Source of the DNA: Lachnospiraceae bacterium | GTDB lineage: Bacteria; Bacillota; Clostridia; Lachnospirales; Lachnospiraceae | Assembly: GCA_017450065.1 (NCBI GenBank) | Contig: JAFSYI010000069.1 | Span: 1-38,684, forward strand | Direction of reading: 5' to 3' | DNA: 38,684 nucleotides | The notes under the pieces: generated by a model | The model's input: only the letters and a program-made list of their open reading frames with translations | Database searches by the model: none | What the model was told of the DNA's origin: nothing | In this document: piece after piece, positions 1 to 7,969 of the stretch | Layout: every line of letters begins with the position of its first letter | Position numbering within the stretch: position 1 is the stretch's first letter | Translations under genes and position numbers: made by a program

Positions 1-1611
1 AAGAAAAATCAGACTGTGGAGATCGACAAGTCCGAAGAACTGACTGTTGGCACCAATGATACACGCAATGTTGGATACGGTGTTTTCAAGACATTGTATA
101 AGATGCTTGATCTTGATAAGTTCTGGAATTGGAAAACAAGAGGAAAGAAGACAAAGTTCAGCACTGATCAGATTTTTCGCCTTCTGACTTTCTCCCGGGC
201 ACTTAATCCCGGATCAAAAAAATATACGCTCGAAAACAAAGACTTCTTTTTTGAACCATTCAATGGTTTCTCTCTCGATGATATCTATCACGCCCTGGAT
301 ATCATAGCTGCCAATCAGGAGGAGCTTCAGAAGTGGGTTTTTGAGCACTCAAAAAAGATATGTGAAAGGGATATCTCAACTTCATACTTTGACTGTACCA
401 ACTACTACTTTGATATCAGTCATCCTGATATAGATGAACTCGATGATGATGGAAACCCTGTGGATCCGGATGGTAATCCTGTTCCTGCCAGGTATCGCAA
501 GCGCGGACCGGAGAAGAATCATAGACCTGATCCCATCGTTGAGATGGGACTGATGATGGATGCGAACGGGATCCCTGTCGCCTATGATCTGTTTCCCGGA
601 AATGAGTCAGAAAAAGTGCATATGCGTCCTATTATAGAGCGCATAAAAAGAGAGTATGAAGACTGTCGTATCATCTTTGTTGCAGACAGAGGACTTAACA
701 CTTCCGATAACATCTACTGGCTTAATGGGGATAATAAGTCAGATGTAAACGAGCGTGATGGATATGTGTATGGACAGACAATCCGAGGTGCAGATGCAGA
801 ATTCAAATCCTTTGTATTAAGCGGAGGATACAAGACAGATATCATATATGATGACGGGGACAAGGTAACCTTCAAACACAAATCCCGTATCTATCCGAAA
901 GAGCTTCATGTAAATGTCACAAAGCCAGGGAGCAAGAAGCCGGCAAAGAAATCGGTAAAAGTGGATCAGAAACAGATGGTCTACTACTCTGAAAAATATG
1001 CCAAAAAGCAGAAGGCTGACCGAGATGCAATGATCGCCCGTGCAAACGACCTTATAAAATATCCAAAGAAGTATGATCGTGTCACGGCAAAAGGAAGCGC
1101 AGCATATGTTAAGAACATCGCTTTTGATAAATCAACAGGAGAGATCATAGACGGCCGAAGCCTTGAACTTGATATGGAAAAGGTCAACGAAGAGGAAAAA
1201 TACGATGGCTACTATTCTATCGTAACAAGTGAACTCCAAATGAAGGATGAAGAAATGAGAAAAGTTTACCGAGGCCTTACAAAGATAGAAGACTCATTTA
1301 AGATAACAAAAACATTCTTTGAATCACGCCCTGTTTACGTCAGAACTAATGATCACATAGATGCACACTTTGCAACGTGTTTTCTGGCACTTGTTTTGGA
1401 AAGGCTTCTTGAACATAAGCTTGATCATAAATATCCGACCGGACAGATCATAGACTCAATCCGGAAATACAACTGTACACATCTTGACACAAACAACTGG
1501 CAGTTTACCTACTATGATGAAGTAATTGATGCCTGTGGAAAGACTCTTGATATGGATCTAAAAAAGAAGTATCGAACACAGCAGGAAGTACAAAGACTTC
1601 TTCGATATTAG
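1..1611 (+). CDS. IS1634/IS4-type DDE transposase, 5' end outside window
   Basis: This is the catalytic part of a cut-and-paste DDE transposase of the IS1634 (IS4 superfamily) group. The frame is open to base 1, so the true start lies upstream; the first in-window start-like codon is GTG at 16. Counting from that GTG, I see the first acidic residue in STSYFDCTNYYFD (about D126), the second in FVADRGLNT (D224), and the Y-R-E-K signature with E425 in YRGLTKIEDSFKITK. A basic RKRGPEKNHRPDP stretch and the GNESEK motif between them also fit the family. There is no frameshift or internal stop in the visible part, so the enzyme may be active. It is followed by two hairpins, then by a decayed XRE gene. 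The terminal inverted repeats cannot be delimited because the left end is missing. Confidence 0.9.
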   Translation, partial: KKNQTVEIDKSEELTVGTNDTRNVGYGVFKTLYKMLDLDKFWNWKTRGKKTKFSTDQIFRLLTFSRALNPGSKKYTLENKDFFFEPFNGFSLDDIYHALDIIAANQEELQKWVFEHSKKICERDISTSYFDCTNYYFDISHPDIDELDDDGNPVDPDGNPVPARYRKRGPEKNHRPDPIVEMGLMMDANGIPVAYDLFPGNESEKVHMRPIIERIKREYEDCRIIFVADRGLNTSDNIYWLNGDNKSDVNERDGYVYGQTIRGADAEFKSFVLSGGYKTDIIYDDGDKVTFKHKSRIYPKELHVNVTKPGSKKPAKKSVKVDQKQMVYYSEKYAKKQKADRDAMIARANDLIKYPKKYDRVTAKGSAAYVKNIAFDKSTGEIIDGRSLELDMEKVNEEEKYDGYYSIVTSELQMKDEEMRKVYRGLTKIEDSFKITKTFFESRPVYVRTNDHIDAHFATCFLALVLERLLEHKLDHKYPTGQIIDSIRKYNCTHLDTNNWQFTYYDEVIDACGKTLDMDLKKKYRTQQEVQRLLRY

Positions 1612-1642
1612 ACATGTGTAGTTGACAGCCCATTTCAATTCA

Positions 1643-1666
1643 AAGGTTCGCCGTAAGGCGAAGCTT
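1643..1666 (+). terminator. Hairpin after transposase
   Basis: The arms at 1643-1652 and 1657-1666 enclose a GTAA loop and pair over ten positions with one G-G mismatch. The sequence CCTTTTAT follows. This fits an intrinsic terminator 32 bases after the transposase stop. Confidence 0.5.
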
Positions 1667-1743
1667 CCTTTTATAAGCAATGCCGCCAGGCAAAAAATCA
1701 CATCTACACCCAAACAGAAGTAAATAAGCCATACAGAAGAAAC

Positions 1744-1776
1744 GGCTCAATCCCTTGCCATTACTGGGATTGAGCC
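1744..1776 (+). terminator. 11-bp perfect inverted repeat, terminator-like
   Basis: GGCTCAATCCC at 1744-1754 pairs perfectly with GGGATTGAGCC at 1766-1776, and AATTTTGCTT follows. It could be a second terminator blocking read-through from the IS, or part of the right end of the element. The two cannot be separated without the left IS end. Confidence 0.5.
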
Positions 1777-1812
1777 AATTTTGCTTCCAAACTTGAGGTT
1801 ACTATTATATCA

Positions 1813-1952
1813 TTATTGTTTCTTCTTAACAAGAGAAATTTTCAATCCTTGCTCCTGATATTTTCATAATGGGACAATACATCCATGGACTGCTCATCAC
1901 GTGTCGGGTTAAGACCTGATATGATATAAGTCCGTGTATCCCGGCTTGAACG
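1813..1952 (-). pseudogene. Decayed 3' remnant of an XRE-family HTH gene
   Basis: The minus strand here resembles the 3' half of the intact XRE gene at 5388-5621. It first reads NPTRDEQSMDVLSHYENI, matching SMRAEPSMDVLSRYANSM of the intact gene. About one base is then missing, and the other frame ends KISLVKKKQ-stop, identical to the intact protein. The first frame hits a TGA just after the shift (SKD-stop), and a stop codon lies immediately before the homology begins, so no functional protein can be made. The remnant abuts the IS region, so decay after a transposition or duplication event is plausible. The alignment was done by eye. Confidence 0.65.
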
Positions 1953-1956
1953 TTAT

Positions 1957-1985
1957 TTGCGTTTTGTTTCAATTTTTCTTATAAT
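1957..1985 (+). promoter_or_regulatory. Sigma-A promoter of the cyclase gene
   Basis: TTGCGT at 1957-1962 is followed by a 17-base spacer and a perfect TATAAT at 1980-1985. The predicted transcript would carry a leader of about 60 bases before the ATG at 2054. Confidence 0.65.
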
Positions 1986-1995
1986 AATTAAAACA

Positions 1996-2024
1996 CCGGA
2001 AAAACAATAAAGAAAACATTCCGG
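1996..2024 (+). promoter_or_regulatory. Inverted repeat in the cyclase leader
   Basis: CCGGAA at 1996-2001 and TTCCGG at 2019-2024 form 6-bp arms around an A-rich 17-base loop. They lie between the promoter and the ribosome binding site GGGAG at 2041. This could be an operator or an mRNA hairpin; the evidence is limited to the symmetry. Confidence 0.35.
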
Positions 2025-2053
2025 CTATTCATGGATGGTTGGGAGACATTCAT

Positions 2054-3460
2054 ATGCTTGAAATGAAATGGAATAATAATATTATGGACTGTATATCTGA
2101 GGGTCTCATCATCATAGATCTACGTGGCGATGTTTCATATATAAATGCCGCAGGCTCTGTAATTCTTGGGTTAGATCCGGATAATATTACCGGAAAGAAA
2201 TTCGCAGACTGCTTCCTTAACGATCCCGAAAATGACACCTTCGTTCAAAGCTTTTTAGATGTTATCTACGATCATGATTCTAATAATGAATCATATATAA
2301 CCTATCATGCTAAGAACGGCGTGAAGAGGCTTCGTATCATGACTTCCTGTTTAAAGCATGGCAATGAGACTACGGGTATAGTAGTCCTCCTTGAAGATTT
2401 AAGCTCTCTTATCGAGCTTAAGGATTCCATCGTTGCAATGGAAAAAATTCAGGAATTGAATAACCGGCTCAGTATAAGGAATGAGCTTCTTACGGAAACC
2501 TTTGGCCGATATCTTTCGGATGAAATCGTAGAGAAGCTGCTCTCGAAGCCCAATGAACTGAATCTTGGCGGCAGGAAGCGAAATGTAACCATACTAATGA
2601 GTGATCTGAGAGGGTTTACTGCTCTTAGCGAGCATATTGAGGTCAAATCTTTGGTTTCAATGCTGAATCATTATCTCGGGGAAATGATAGAAGTGATTGA
2701 AAACTTTGGCGGAACTGTTATAGAAATCCTCGGTGACGGGATATTGGTCGTGTTTGGTGCACTCGGGAACATATCCGATCACGCCGATAATGCCATTGCC
2801 GCTGCCATTTCAATGCAGAACCGTATTCCGGCTATAAATTCCTGGAATAAAAAGCACGGATATCCCAATCTTAAAATGGGCATCGGGATAAACACCGGAG
2901 AGGTCATAGTAGGAAACATCGGCTCCCGCAAAAGAGTAAGATTCAACGTTATAGGAAACGAAGTCAATATATGCGGCAGGATTGAAAGCTATACCGTTGA
3001 CGGACAGGTACTGGTTTCCAAAAACACAGTGAATTCAGTAAAGGCTCCTCTTTCAATAGAAAGAGAGATGTCGGTAACTCCAAAGGGTATTGATAAAGAA
3101 ATGTCTCTCTATCAGATAAAATCTATTGGAGAGCCATACAATATTGTCGTAAGAAATGAAGAGACAAAAACAGAACTTCTCAGGGAACCGGCTCCTGTCT
3201 GTTTTTATAAACTGGAAGAAAAACATGAAATAAAACAACCCTGTTTCGGAGGGCTGATCTCAGTTGCACCAAACGGGGCTGTTCTGAGTACCGATACTGA
3301 ATTACTTATTTATGATAATATCTGTATAATGGCCGGCGGAAAGCTGTCGTGTAAGGTTATGGAGAAATCCGGAAACGAATATCTTGTTCGCTATAATTCC
3401 ATACCGTCTCAATATGATGCGTGGATTAACAAGTATAAATCTTCAGAAGACAGCAACTGA
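2054..3460 (+). CDS. PAS domain class III nucleotide cyclase with PilZ-like tail
   Basis: This protein should convert a nucleoside triphosphate to its 3',5'-cyclic monophosphate in the cytoplasm. The ATG at 2054 is preferred over an in-frame TTG at 2039 because GGGAG lies eight bases before it. A PAS-like sensor covers about residues 10-115 and a short coiled coil 120-155. The cyclase domain covers 165-340, with metal-binding D184 (SDLRGFTALSE) and D228 (ILGDGILVVFG) and transition-state N305/R309. The two base-recognition positions are unusual: E224 replaces the lysine of adenylate cyclases, and N298 replaces the usual Asp/Thr. Glu at the first position is typical of guanylate cyclases. The C-terminal 80 residues resemble a degenerate PilZ-like domain (weak). 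It converges on the MBL and twin-cNMP-binding genes, 12 bases from stop to stop. Product identity, cAMP or cGMP, is open. Confidence 0.85.
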   Translation: MLEMKWNNNIMDCISEGLIIIDLRGDVSYINAAGSVILGLDPDNITGKKFADCFLNDPENDTFVQSFLDVIYDHDSNNESYITYHAKNGVKRLRIMTSCLKHGNETTGIVVLLEDLSSLIELKDSIVAMEKIQELNNRLSIRNELLTETFGRYLSDEIVEKLLSKPNELNLGGRKRNVTILMSDLRGFTALSEHIEVKSLVSMLNHYLGEMIEVIENFGGTVIEILGDGILVVFGALGNISDHADNAIAAAISMQNRIPAINSWNKKHGYPNLKMGIGINTGEVIVGNIGSRKRVRFNVIGNEVNICGRIESYTVDGQVLVSKNTVNSVKAPLSIEREMSVTPKGIDKEMSLYQIKSIGEPYNIVVRNEETKTELLREPAPVCFYKLEEKHEIKQPCFGGLISVAPNGAVLSTDTELLIYDNICIMAGGKLSCKVMEKSGNEYLVRYNSIPSQYDAWINKYKSSEDSN

Positions 3461-3472
3461 TAATATTTCTCA

Positions 3473-4270
3473 TTACAGCCGGAGCACATCGCCCTCACGG
3501 GCATAACGGACATTTGCGTTATTGATCCTTGCCTCCCTTTCCTTAAGGGCTGTATCCCCGCAGTCGGGAGCATGGTGTATTATCAGCATACGCTTTGCTC
3601 CGCTTTGCTCCATCAAAATAACACCCTGTTCAGCCGTCGAATGCCCATACCCCTTCTTTACCTTACTTTCCTCAACCGTAAACTGTCCGTCATAAAGGAG
3701 CAGATCTGTGCCCCTTGCAAAAACCGTCAGGGCTGCAAATGATTCTTCCTCATATTCATAATCCGTTACATAAACAATGGTCTTCCCTCTGTAGCATAAT
3801 TTCATTACAAGACAACCTCCGGGATGATTCCCTTCCATACCATCTACTGTCACCTCACCTATATGCATGGGGAAACTCAACGGATCATATTTCAAATTTC
3901 CGTTATAATCAGCAAGCTTCAGGGGCCATAGCGGGGGTGAGAAAAGTGAATCGATCGCTCTGCCTGTCCCACCATCATACCTTACCGGGACACATATCCG
4001 GGTATCTGCCCCTCTGCGGGACAGCCTTGTGTACATCCCAAGTCCCATGATATGGTCAATATGAAGATGGCTCAGTAAAATAACCGGCGTCCCTGTAAGC
4101 TCTGATGGAGCGTTTACCAAACCGCTTCCGGCATCCAGAAAAATGCTTTCATCTCCGGCCTTAACCAAATAGCAGGAGGTTGCCATGCCAAATTCGGAAT
4201 AATCCCTGCCGCTGACGGCCATAGATCCTCGTGTACCTAATACCGTCAAACTGAATTCTGCTCCGCTCAT
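3473..4270 (-). CDS. Metallo-beta-lactamase-fold hydrolase
   Basis: This is a 265-residue MBL-fold protein of the RNase Z/phosphodiesterase-like branch. The metal site looks complete: H68-x-H70-x-D72-H73 in LLSHLHIDHIMGL, then H149 (EGNHPGG), D170 (YVTDYEYEEE), a histidine in GYGHSTAEQ and HH in LIIHHAPD. The ATG at 4270 is chosen over TTG at 4276 because AGGAGG sits six bases upstream. It starts 39 bases after the twin-cNMP-binding gene, so the two are probably co-transcribed. Together with the converging cyclase, the context suggests cyclic-nucleotide turnover or another phosphodiester substrate. That role is inference, as MBL folds have many substrates. No signal peptide is visible, so it is cytoplasmic. 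Confidence 0.8.
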   Translation of the reverse strand: MSGAEFSLTVLGTRGSMAVSGRDYSEFGMATSCYLVKAGDESIFLDAGSGLVNAPSELTGTPVILLSHLHIDHIMGLGMYTRLSRRGADTRICVPVRYDGGTGRAIDSLFSPPLWPLKLADYNGNLKYDPLSFPMHIGEVTVDGMEGNHPGGCLVMKLCYRGKTIVYVTDYEYEEESFAALTVFARGTDLLLYDGQFTVEESKVKKGYGHSTAEQGVILMEQSGAKRMLIIHHAPDCGDTALKEREARINNANVRYAREGDVLRL

Positions 4271-4309
4271 AAGCAACCTCCTGCTTCTTCTGTTATTTAT
4301 TGGGAAATA

Positions 4310-5311
4310 TTATAACTTCAGGCACTGTAAAACAAGCGTCATATCCTTATCTTTTCTGAAGTCGTCTGCCTTCTTCTTTACCTCGGTTTCAGATGTTCCG
4401 TTATCCTTAGCTTCTTTCATCTCTGCCAACAGCTTACAGGCTTCAAAATATTCCTTCGTTGTACGACGAAGCCTTTGTGACAGCAGCTCAAGGATCATTT
4501 CAACCTTGCCCGGATTCTTCTCAAACAACGTCTGAAGATCCTTCTCATATATTACTTCAACAATAGTATCATTCTCAAGAACCACTGCAGTAGCACTGCG
4601 GGGTGCCTTTTCTATAAGACCCATTTCTCCAAAGAACTGATTTGCATTGACTTCTGCGATTTTCTTCTCTTTGTCTGTTCCGTATTCATAGTAAATTCCC
4701 ACCTTGCCTTCATGTATATCATACATACAGGTTCCGGGATCATCTGCACGGAATATAACCGTACCCTTATCATATTTTTCAATCTGCTCATAATATCCTT
4801 CTGCATGATTGGAACCCTTCTTCTCTCTGACTTCCTCGGCAGTGAGTCTGTCTGCAGCTTTCCTGCGTTTGAAATAAATATCTGCAAACTTCTTAAGCTT
4901 ATCCGAAAAGCCTTCGCTCTGATCTGATTTACCGCTGGATATCTCCTCAATAGCCTGTCCTGCCTGTATATAATCCTTTGTAATCTCACGCAGACGGCCG
5001 CTCAGGAGCTTCATTACATCAAGAAGCTGATCCGGATGATCTTTAAAGTAATCCATAGCTGAGTCTGCCGGAATCTCATCAGTTACAAGGCTGTCTGAAA
5101 GAACTACGGCGGTAGCACTTCTGGGATAAACCTCCATTACGGCCATTTCACCGAAATATTCACCATCCGTAAGTTCTCTGATCTTAGTCTCTTCCTGTTC
5201 ACCGTATCCGGCATATATGCCGACAATACCACTCTTGATACGGTAAAAGGCTTCACCCTGTTCACCCTCCTTAAAAATAACCTCTCCCTTTGCAAATTGT
5301 CTCTCTGCCAT
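4310..5311 (-). CDS. Protein with two cyclic-nucleotide-binding domains
   Basis: This soluble 333-residue protein is built from two CRP-like cNMP-binding domains and no DNA-binding or enzymatic domain. Each half has an intact phosphate-binding cassette: FGEMA 53-57 with R64 in PRSATAVV, and FGEMG 227-231 with R238 in an identical PRSATAVV. A charged helical linker (about 115-175) separates them, and a lysine/glutamate-rich helical tail follows the second (about 285-325). The start has a perfect AGGAGG. It heads a probable two-gene operon with the MBL hydrolase and faces the cyclase. In eukaryotic PKA regulatory subunits tandem domains inhibit a partner, so this may be a cNMP-responsive adaptor. 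That comparison is functional analogy only, and no partner is visible. Confidence 0.85.
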   Translation of the reverse strand: MAERQFAKGEVIFKEGEQGEAFYRIKSGIVGIYAGYGEQEETKIRELTDGEYFGEMAVMEVYPRSATAVVLSDSLVTDEIPADSAMDYFKDHPDQLLDVMKLLSGRLREITKDYIQAGQAIEEISSGKSDQSEGFSDKLKKFADIYFKRRKAADRLTAEEVREKKGSNHAEGYYEQIEKYDKGTVIFRADDPGTCMYDIHEGKVGIYYEYGTDKEKKIAEVNANQFFGEMGLIEKAPRSATAVVLENDTIVEVIYEKDLQTLFEKNPGKVEMILELLSQRLRRTTKEYFEACKLLAEMKEAKDNGTSETEVKKKADDFRKDKDMTLVLQCLKL

Positions 5312-5332
5312 TTCAAATACCTCCTGTATTAT

Positions 5333-5361
5333 ATGTTAAAATTTCAGCACCTTTTTTTCAA
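5333..5361 (-). promoter_or_regulatory. Possible promoter of the twin-cNMP-binding operon
   Basis: On the minus strand TTGAAA (5361-5356) and TAACAT (5338-5333) are 17 bases apart. A TATAAT lies just downstream without a good -35 box. The start site would be within about 20 bases of the ribosome binding site. Confidence 0.35.
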
Positions 5362-5387
5362 AACCGTCAAAACTTATGTTCGGCGAA

Positions 5388-5621
5388 TTATTGTTTCTTT
5401 TTTACAAGAGAAATTTTAATATCCATCCCCATGCTATTTGCATAACGGGACAGTACATCCATAGAGGGTTCCGCCCGCATCGATTCAAGCCGTGCGATAT
5501 TCGGACGCATTATGCCCGAACGGTCGGAAATATCCTGCTGCGTAAGCTTATGCTTCTTCCTGTATGCGATAAGCTCCTTTATAACCTCATCCGAATAAAA
5601 ACTTCTGTCTTTATCAGCCAT
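5388..5621 (-). CDS. Small XRE-family HTH transcriptional regulator
   Basis: This 77-residue protein is almost entirely a Cro/CI-type helix-turn-helix: KELIAYRKKHKLTQQDISDRSG then IMRPNIARLESMRAEPSMDVLSRYANSMG, ending in the basic tail KISLVKKKQ. The ATG at 5621 is preferred because AGGGGA lies nine bases upstream; an in-frame ATG at 5645 adds MTERGTGG but has a weaker site. It lies 59 bases after the large membrane protein gene on the same strand and before the twin-cNMP-binding gene. A decayed relative lies at 1813-1952. Proteins of this size and form are often antitoxin-like or local repressors, but no toxin ORF is adjacent. Confidence 0.8.
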   Translation of the reverse strand: MADKDRSFYSDEVIKELIAYRKKHKLTQQDISDRSGIMRPNIARLESMRAEPSMDVLSRYANSMGMDIKISLVKKKQ

Positions 5622-5680
5622 ACCGCCGGTTCCCCTTTCAGTCATGTCAAATCCGCATCCTATAGTCTGTATAGGATCTG

Positions 5681-7561
5681 TTATTTAGCCGTCCAGTAAC
5701 TGTCGGCTTCAATGGCATTATAATAATGATTAACGGGGATCACTTTACCCTTCCTTATATCGAAGGGCTCCCATACAACTCCAAGATGTCCGAGGGGAAC
5801 ATCGAAGGTTGCCGTTATTCCTTCATTACTGTAAATATACACTCTGGCACCCGAGGATGTCATATTCCCGGAATTAGCGTCACCGCCTATACAGTCACTG
5901 TAATCAGACACGTAATACCTGTATACGTCTTCTGCTTCCGTTTCAGCTCCGGTATTAAGTGATATGGTTTCCGTTGAGAGCGAACCTACACTGTCCTGAT
6001 GCCCACGTATCACGTTGACCGCTCCCGATGATATCAGACGTGCGTCAAGATCAAGCGGTGTCATATCCCATGCCAGTACTATCTGGATCTCTCCGTCCGG
6101 AATATCCTTAACCGCATATCCCACCGTAGCCGGCCTGTTCACCGTAACGATCACATTAAAGAACGAATCCTCATATCCGCCTTTGCTGACCTCAGCCGTG
6201 TAATTACCCGACTGAAGTGTAAACATTGCGGCGCCGGTCGCGTCTAGCACAGAGCTTGCAATAACATCACCCTCCCGACAGTTAAGTCCGGAACGAAGTC
6301 TTATTGACGCATCCGTAATCGGAGCTAAATTATCTATTGAATCTCTTACAACAACCTGCAGATTATATTCAGCTCCATCATCCGAATAGGTAAGTCTCGG
6401 TACAGGTGGAAAGATCGTTCCGGAACCTTCACAGGCTGTTATTCCGTATATATTGACCCCGTCCAGAGCATCCTTCCGGGCAGCAAGCATATAGCTTCCG
6501 TTATCATCAGCCGGCATGCTGAGCCTGTAATGCCCGTCTCCGTCCGTCATACCCGATGTAACCTCAGAATTATCGGCCTCATCAATGATCTGTATCTGAA
6601 CATCACTGAGCGGCTGCTCATATTCATCCAGAATATAACCTTCTATAAGCTGCATATCCGGCAGAGAATCTGCCGCATTAAGTGTGATGTACGCCTTATT
6701 TAACATCTTTGCTTCAAGATATTCGTACTGACCGACTGTACCTTCGCTGTAATCCTTAAGAGAGGCTGCATTAAATACTGTTGCCTTGTTATCTTCACAA
6801 TACGAATACTTTACCATCGTATCATAGGCAAAATAATATCTTGAAGTTATCTTCCCCGACGAAATGTCTACAGGCTCATCTATATCCGCTGCTCTTTCTG
6901 CAATATAATTAACAACTCCGTCATTATAATAATAATCTATTATCCCCATGGGCCCACTGCCGTATTCAACAGCGGTTATCTTTTCCACTTTCCTGGTTGA
7001 CGGATCACTGTAGATACACAGCTCCAATTGTCCACCGTTAGCAAGAGAACTGTACCTGCGTTTAAGATCATACGAATTCACCCTCGCAGCAGCAGGCTGC
7101 TTCACGTTCTCAATCTTCGAAAAAACCTGATCACTCCATTTAAGTGAAGCATCCCTTTTACCGGGTTTGAACAGCTCAACAGAATAATCAATGCTCCCGT
7201 CCTCTGTCATGTATTCGCTTGGATCTGCCCCATGTTCCTGAGGTATGCCTGCTCCCGGGTCAGATACTGTTTCAGTAACATTGTCAACTGATTCAGCCAC
7301 AGATGCAGTATCAGTCTTATCATTCATTGTCACATCCATGGCTTCCGCTTCTGATCCGGAACCGGATCCTGCGGCTGTTACAGCCGCAGCCACTTCTGCA
7401 TCCTTCTTATTAAAAGTGTTTCTTATTGCAAAGAAGGTTCCTATAACAATCGCGATAAGTATCAGACCATATCCTATAAGCCCCATAAGCACAATATAGA
7501 ACTGATCTCTCGAACGCTTCCTCTTTGCTTCTGTTATCTCTTTTTTATGCTTTATTTCCAT
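5681..7561 (-). CDS. Single-pass membrane protein with extracellular CNA-B/carboxypeptidase-regulatory-like domains
   Basis: A basic cytoplasmic N-terminus is followed by one membrane helix (about 20-46). A low-complexity Ala/Ser/Glu/Thr stalk (about 55-125) comes next, then a large outward-facing region. Around 305-375 there is a carboxypeptidase-regulatory-like beta-sandwich (EGYILDEYEQPLSDVQIQI and DGDGHYRLSMP). A second similar repeat covers about 400-480 (VVVRDSIDNLAPITDASIRL). The last 120 residues (AWDMTPLDLDARL, ETISL, YRYYVSDYSD, ITATFDVP, GKVIPVNHYYN) resemble the C-terminal domain that follows such repeats in bacterial surface proteins (YfaP-like, tentative). There is no LPXTG anchor or lipobox. 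It follows the small membrane protein gene by 41 bases. Function is unknown; a structural or ligand-binding cell-surface role is likely. Confidence 0.75.
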   Translation of the reverse strand: MEIKHKKEITEAKRKRSRDQFYIVLMGLIGYGLILIAIVIGTFFAIRNTFNKKDAEVAAAVTAAGSGSGSEAEAMDVTMNDKTDTASVAESVDNVTETVSDPGAGIPQEHGADPSEYMTEDGSIDYSVELFKPGKRDASLKWSDQVFSKIENVKQPAAARVNSYDLKRRYSSLANGGQLELCIYSDPSTRKVEKITAVEYGSGPMGIIDYYYNDGVVNYIAERAADIDEPVDISSGKITSRYYFAYDTMVKYSYCEDNKATVFNAASLKDYSEGTVGQYEYLEAKMLNKAYITLNAADSLPDMQLIEGYILDEYEQPLSDVQIQIIDEADNSEVTSGMTDGDGHYRLSMPADDNGSYMLAARKDALDGVNIYGITACEGSGTIFPPVPRLTYSDDGAEYNLQVVVRDSIDNLAPITDASIRLRSGLNCREGDVIASSVLDATGAAMFTLQSGNYTAEVSKGGYEDSFFNVIVTVNRPATVGYAVKDIPDGEIQIVLAWDMTPLDLDARLISSGAVNVIRGHQDSVGSLSTETISLNTGAETEAEDVYRYYVSDYSDCIGGDANSGNMTSSGARVYIYSNEGITATFDVPLGHLGVVWEPFDIRKGKVIPVNHYYNAIEADSYWTAK

Positions 7562-7602
7562 ATGCTGTTCCCGGATGACGGTATTTCTTCTTTAGTCACC
7601 TG

Positions 7603-7965
7603 TCATTCTGCTTCATCCGGCTCTCCTGTCACGCCGGCTCCCTCCGGTATGTCCTGTTCATTCTTTATCTCATCAGGTTTTTTTTCAATCAGAACAGTTT
7701 TTCCGTCATCATTCATATCTGGATCTGCCGGCTTATCCTCCTGATCACGAAAGTCCTTATAATCCTTATTTATATATGCTTTTATCGCAAATGCAATAAT
7801 AAGAACACCCGCAAAGGTAAATGCTATGGCAAAAGCCGCCATCAGCCTTACATTGGGCGCCGTATCCAGTTCCGTTATTATTGAATGCGCCAGATAAATA
7901 AGGTATACCGCAACAACACATCTGATCAGAAGATTTATCTGGGTCGTCTGTCTCTTTTTTTTCAT
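7603..7965 (-). CDS. Small two-helix membrane protein, unknown function
   Basis: This 120-residue protein has a basic N-terminus (MKKKRQTTQ), two hydrophobic segments (about 10-30 and 41-64), and an acidic, lysine-rich cytoplasmic-type tail (DEDKPADPDMNDDG onward). The ATG at 7965 lies four bases after the galM stop, which points to translational coupling; a TTG at 7977 would overlap galM. The large surface protein follows 41 bases later, so the two may form one envelope-related unit. I do not recognise a family. Confidence 0.65.
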   Translation of the reverse strand: MKKKRQTTQINLLIRCVVAVYLIYLAHSIITELDTAPNVRLMAAFAIAFTFAGVLIIAFAIKAYINKDYKDFRDQEDKPADPDMNDDGKTVLIEKKPDEIKNEQDIPEGAGVTGEPDEAE

Positions 7966-7969
7966 ACTC

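Noticed and set aside
1612-1800. Right terminal inverted repeat of the IS element
   Set aside because: The two hairpins are internal palindromes, not IS ends, and the left end is outside the window, so no terminal repeat or target duplication can be identified.
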